Assembly (NCBI RefSeq): GCF_901521055.1
Contig: NZ_CABEGA010000048.1
Coordinates: 1 to 33,853, forward strand
Length of the DNA: 33,853 bases
Direction of reading: 5' to 3'
Source: Cellulomonas hominis
GTDB taxonomy: Bacteria > Actinomycetota > Actinomycetes > Actinomycetales > Cellulomonadaceae
This document shows, in pieces, positions 32,017-33,853 of this stretch. Every line of letters begins with the position of its first letter. The first letter of the stretch is position 1. The notes below the pieces were generated by a model. It saw nothing but the letters and a program-made list of their open reading frames with translations, was not told the origin of the DNA and ran no database searches. The position numbers were made by a program, and so were the translations under genes.

Positions 32017-33618
32017 TCAGTACGCGAACCGCGACACCCGGCCGCGCAGGTCCTCCGACAGGCGCGCGAGCTCGCCGATGGCGTCGCCCATCTGCCCGAG
32101 CGTGCTGGAGCTGCCGGCGGCGGCCGTCGCGACGCCGGTGATGTTCGTGGCGATCTCGCCGGAGCCCGTGGCGGCCTCGGCCACCGAGCGGGACATCTCC
32201 GTGGTGGTGGCCGTCTGCTCCTCGACCGCGCTGGCGATCGTGAGCTGGTAGTCGTTGATGCTCGCGATGATGTGGCTGATCTCGCCGATGGCGGTCACGG
32301 CGGCGACGGTGTCGGACTGGATGGCCTCGACCCGGCGGACGATGTCCTCCGTGGCCTTCGCGGTCTCCTGGGCCAGCTCCTTCACCTCGCCGGCGACGAC
32401 CGCGAAGCCCTTGCCCGCCTCACCGGCGCGGGCGGCCTCGATCGTCGCGTTCAGCGCCAGCAGGTTGGTCTGCTCGGCGATGCTCGTGATGGCCTTGACG
32501 ACGTTGCCGATCTCCTGGCTGGACTCGCCGAGGCGCGTGACCTGCTCGTTGGTCGCCGCGGCGACGTCCGTGGCCTGGCCCGCGACCTTGGCGGCCTGCG
32601 AGGCGTTCTGCGCGATCTCGCGGATGCTGGCGCCCATCTGCTCGGCACCGGCCGCGACCGTCTGCACGTTGCGGGACACCTGCTCGGCGGCCGCCGCGAC
32701 GACGCCCGCCTGCGCGGAGGTCTCGTCGGAGCCGGACACGACCTGCGTGGAGGCGGCGGACAGCTCCTCGGCGGCCGCGGCGACCGTCTGCGCGGTCTCC
32801 GCCACGCCGGACACGACGCTGCGCAGGCTGGTCTGGGCGGCGTCGAGGGAGCGCGCCATGTCGCCGAGCTCGTCGACGCTGCGCACGCGGGCCTGCACCG
32901 TGAGGTCGCCCTCGGCCATCGCCTCGAGCGCCGTGCGGACCTCGCCCGCGTCCCGGGCCAGGCGCCGGGCGACCACGAAGCCGATCGCCATGACGATCGC
33001 GAGGCCCACCACGAGCAGCACCACGACGGTGACGATCGTGCTGGACACCGTGGCGCCGGCGGCGTCGGAGTTGGCGTCCGCGACCTCCGCGACGGACGCG
33101 TTCTCCAGCGCGATGGCGTCCGCGGCGATCGTCGTCTGCGGCAGGATCTGGTCGCGGTAGAACGCGCCCGCACCCGTCACGTCGCCCGCGTCGGCCATCG
33201 GGAACAGCTCCGTCTCGGCCAGGCGGACCATCTCGTTCCAGCCGGCGTCGAAGTCGGCCCAGGCCTGGTCGTTCACGACCAGGTCGGCGTACGCCGCCTG
33301 CTGCTCGGTGATCTTCGCCTCGTACTCGTCGAGCTGGGTGCGCAGGTCGGCCCGGACCTCCTCGGAGGCCGCCGGGTACTCGACCATCCGGGCGCGGCCG
33401 GCCTGGAGCGCGCGCTGCAGGTCGCTGACCTGGCCGAGCTGCGTGACGTAGCCGGAGCTGCGGGTCACGTCGGTGCGCAGCTGGGACAGGCTCGCGGCGG
33501 CCGCGACGACCACGACCACGCCGACCAGGCCCGCCGCGGCGAGCAGGCCGAGCACCTTCGCGGCGATCGAGAGCCGGAGCCCGCGGCGGCGCGGGGTGAC
33601 GGCGGACGGGTGGGACAT
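32017..33618 (-). CDS. Methyl-accepting chemotaxis protein 4
   Basis: This 533-residue chemoreceptor has TM1 at about 19-44, an extracellular helical sensor at about 45-192 ([31 protein letters not shown]), TM2 at about 193-217, then HAMP and the signalling domain. It ends in RVSRFAY. The sensor resembles that of receptor 2. The chosen ATG 33618 has AGGAG 5 bases upstream; the frame stays open to 33729 but that part overlaps the promoter and looks non-coding. It is a single-gene unit, the rightmost gene of the window. Confidence 0.94.
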   Translation of the reverse strand: MSHPSAVTPRRRGLRLSIAAKVLGLLAAAGLVGVVVVVAAAASLSQLRTDVTRSSGYVTQLGQVSDLQRALQAGRARMVEYPAASEEVRADLRTQLDEYEAKITEQQAAYADLVVNDQAWADFDAGWNEMVRLAETELFPMADAGDVTGAGAFYRDQILPQTTIAADAIALENASVAEVADANSDAAGATVSSTIVTVVVLLVVGLAIVMAIGFVVARRLARDAGEVRTALEAMAEGDLTVQARVRSVDELGDMARSLDAAQTSLRSVVSGVAETAQTVAAAAEELSAASTQVVSGSDETSAQAGVVAAAAEQVSRNVQTVAAGAEQMGASIREIAQNASQAAKVAGQATDVAAATNEQVTRLGESSQEIGNVVKAITSIAEQTNLLALNATIEAARAGEAGKGFAVVAGEVKELAQETAKATEDIVRRVEAIQSDTVAAVTAIGEISHIIASINDYQLTIASAVEEQTATTTEMSRSVAEAATGSGEIATNITGVATAAAGSSSTLGQMGDAIGELARLSEDLRGRVSRFAY

Positions 33619-33681
33619 GGTCGCTCCTGACAGGGGACGGTCGTCGGCACCCGCGCCCGTGGGGGCGACGGTCCGGCGCGA

Positions 33682-33741
33682 GGATTCACCCTCCCGATCG
33701 GCAGCCCCCTCACCAGCGTGAACACTCACCCGGGTGAATCC
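33682..33741 (-). promoter_or_regulatory. FliA/WhiG-type promoter of receptor gene 4, flanked by an inverted repeat
   Basis: On the minus strand TTCAC (33722-33718), then 15 bp, then GCCGATCG (33702-33695), 76 bases before the ATG. GGATTCACCC (33682-33691) and its reverse complement GGGTGAATCC (33732-33741) bracket the promoter. The distal arm is part of the 12-bp palindrome TCACCCGGGTGA (33726-33737). Confidence 0.65.
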
Positions 33742-33773
33742 GTCCCGCTCGGGACCTGGGTCCCGGGCGCGTG

Positions 33774-33853
33774 CCCCGCAAACGCCGAGTGGAGAGTCCT
33801 GCCGGACACGCCGGGGCGTGTCCGGCAGGACTCTCCACTCGGCGTTTGCGGGG
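33774..33853. repeat. 39-bp-arm perfect palindrome at the window's right edge
   Basis: Bases 33774-33812 are the exact reverse complement of 33815-33853, with only GG between them. The right arm ends at the last base of the window. It starts and ends in CCCCGCAAACGCC/GGCGTTTGCGGGG. It could be a very strong bidirectional terminator hairpin, a dispersed palindromic element, or an assembly fold-back. No second copy is visible in the window. Confidence 0.9.

Overview
The window is very GC-rich, with short intergenic gaps, many GTG starts and start/stop overlaps of the GTGA or ATGA kind. It looks like chromosomal DNA of a motile, pigmented actinobacterium. The C50-carotenoid operon, the chemotaxis genes and the actinobacterial start-site style suggest a Cellulomonas-like member of the Micrococcales; this placement is inferred from content, not from a marker gene. 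I see no insertion sequence, phage gene or CRISPR array.

Layout from left to right. Positions 1-1991 hold an MscS-type channel on the minus strand, whose 3' end runs into a fold-back inverted repeat at the window edge. surE (2111-2893) follows on the plus strand. Positions 2913-8340 are a six-gene minus-strand operon, crtE-crtB-crtI-crtYe-crtYf-crtEb, for a cyclic C50 carotenoid of the decaprenoxanthin/sarcinaxanthin kind; each of its five junctions is a GTGA overlap. Next come a GalE-like epimerase, an LLM-class flavin/F420 oxidoreductase, an ArsR-type repressor coupled to a CDF metal exporter, a small zincin-like protein, and a tRNA-Glu/Asp/Phe cluster with hairpins.

Positions 12655-21175 are a minus-strand cell-surface glycopolymer region. 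It holds an LCP ligase, a UDP-ManNAc dehydrogenase, a CgeB-like/GT2 fusion glycosyltransferase, an unrecognised 567-residue protein, and a GT2/CDP-glycerol transferase fusion. Together they suggest a wall polymer with aminouronic acid and polyol-phosphate parts.

Positions 21342-33618 are a chemotaxis region, all on the minus strand. It contains four chemoreceptors, a sugar-binding lipoprotein coupled to one of them, and an operon cheB-cheR-cheY-cheX-cheY-cheX-like. No cheA, cheW, cheD or flagellar gene is present. Five transcription units here share a promoter pattern, CTCA-like, then 15 bp, then GCCGAT-like, matching FliA/WhiG-family sigma factors, so the region reads as one motility regulon. 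The window ends in a near-perfect 39-bp-arm palindrome that stops exactly at the last base. Both window ends are therefore inverted repeats, which raises the possibility that these are assembly or amplification boundaries.
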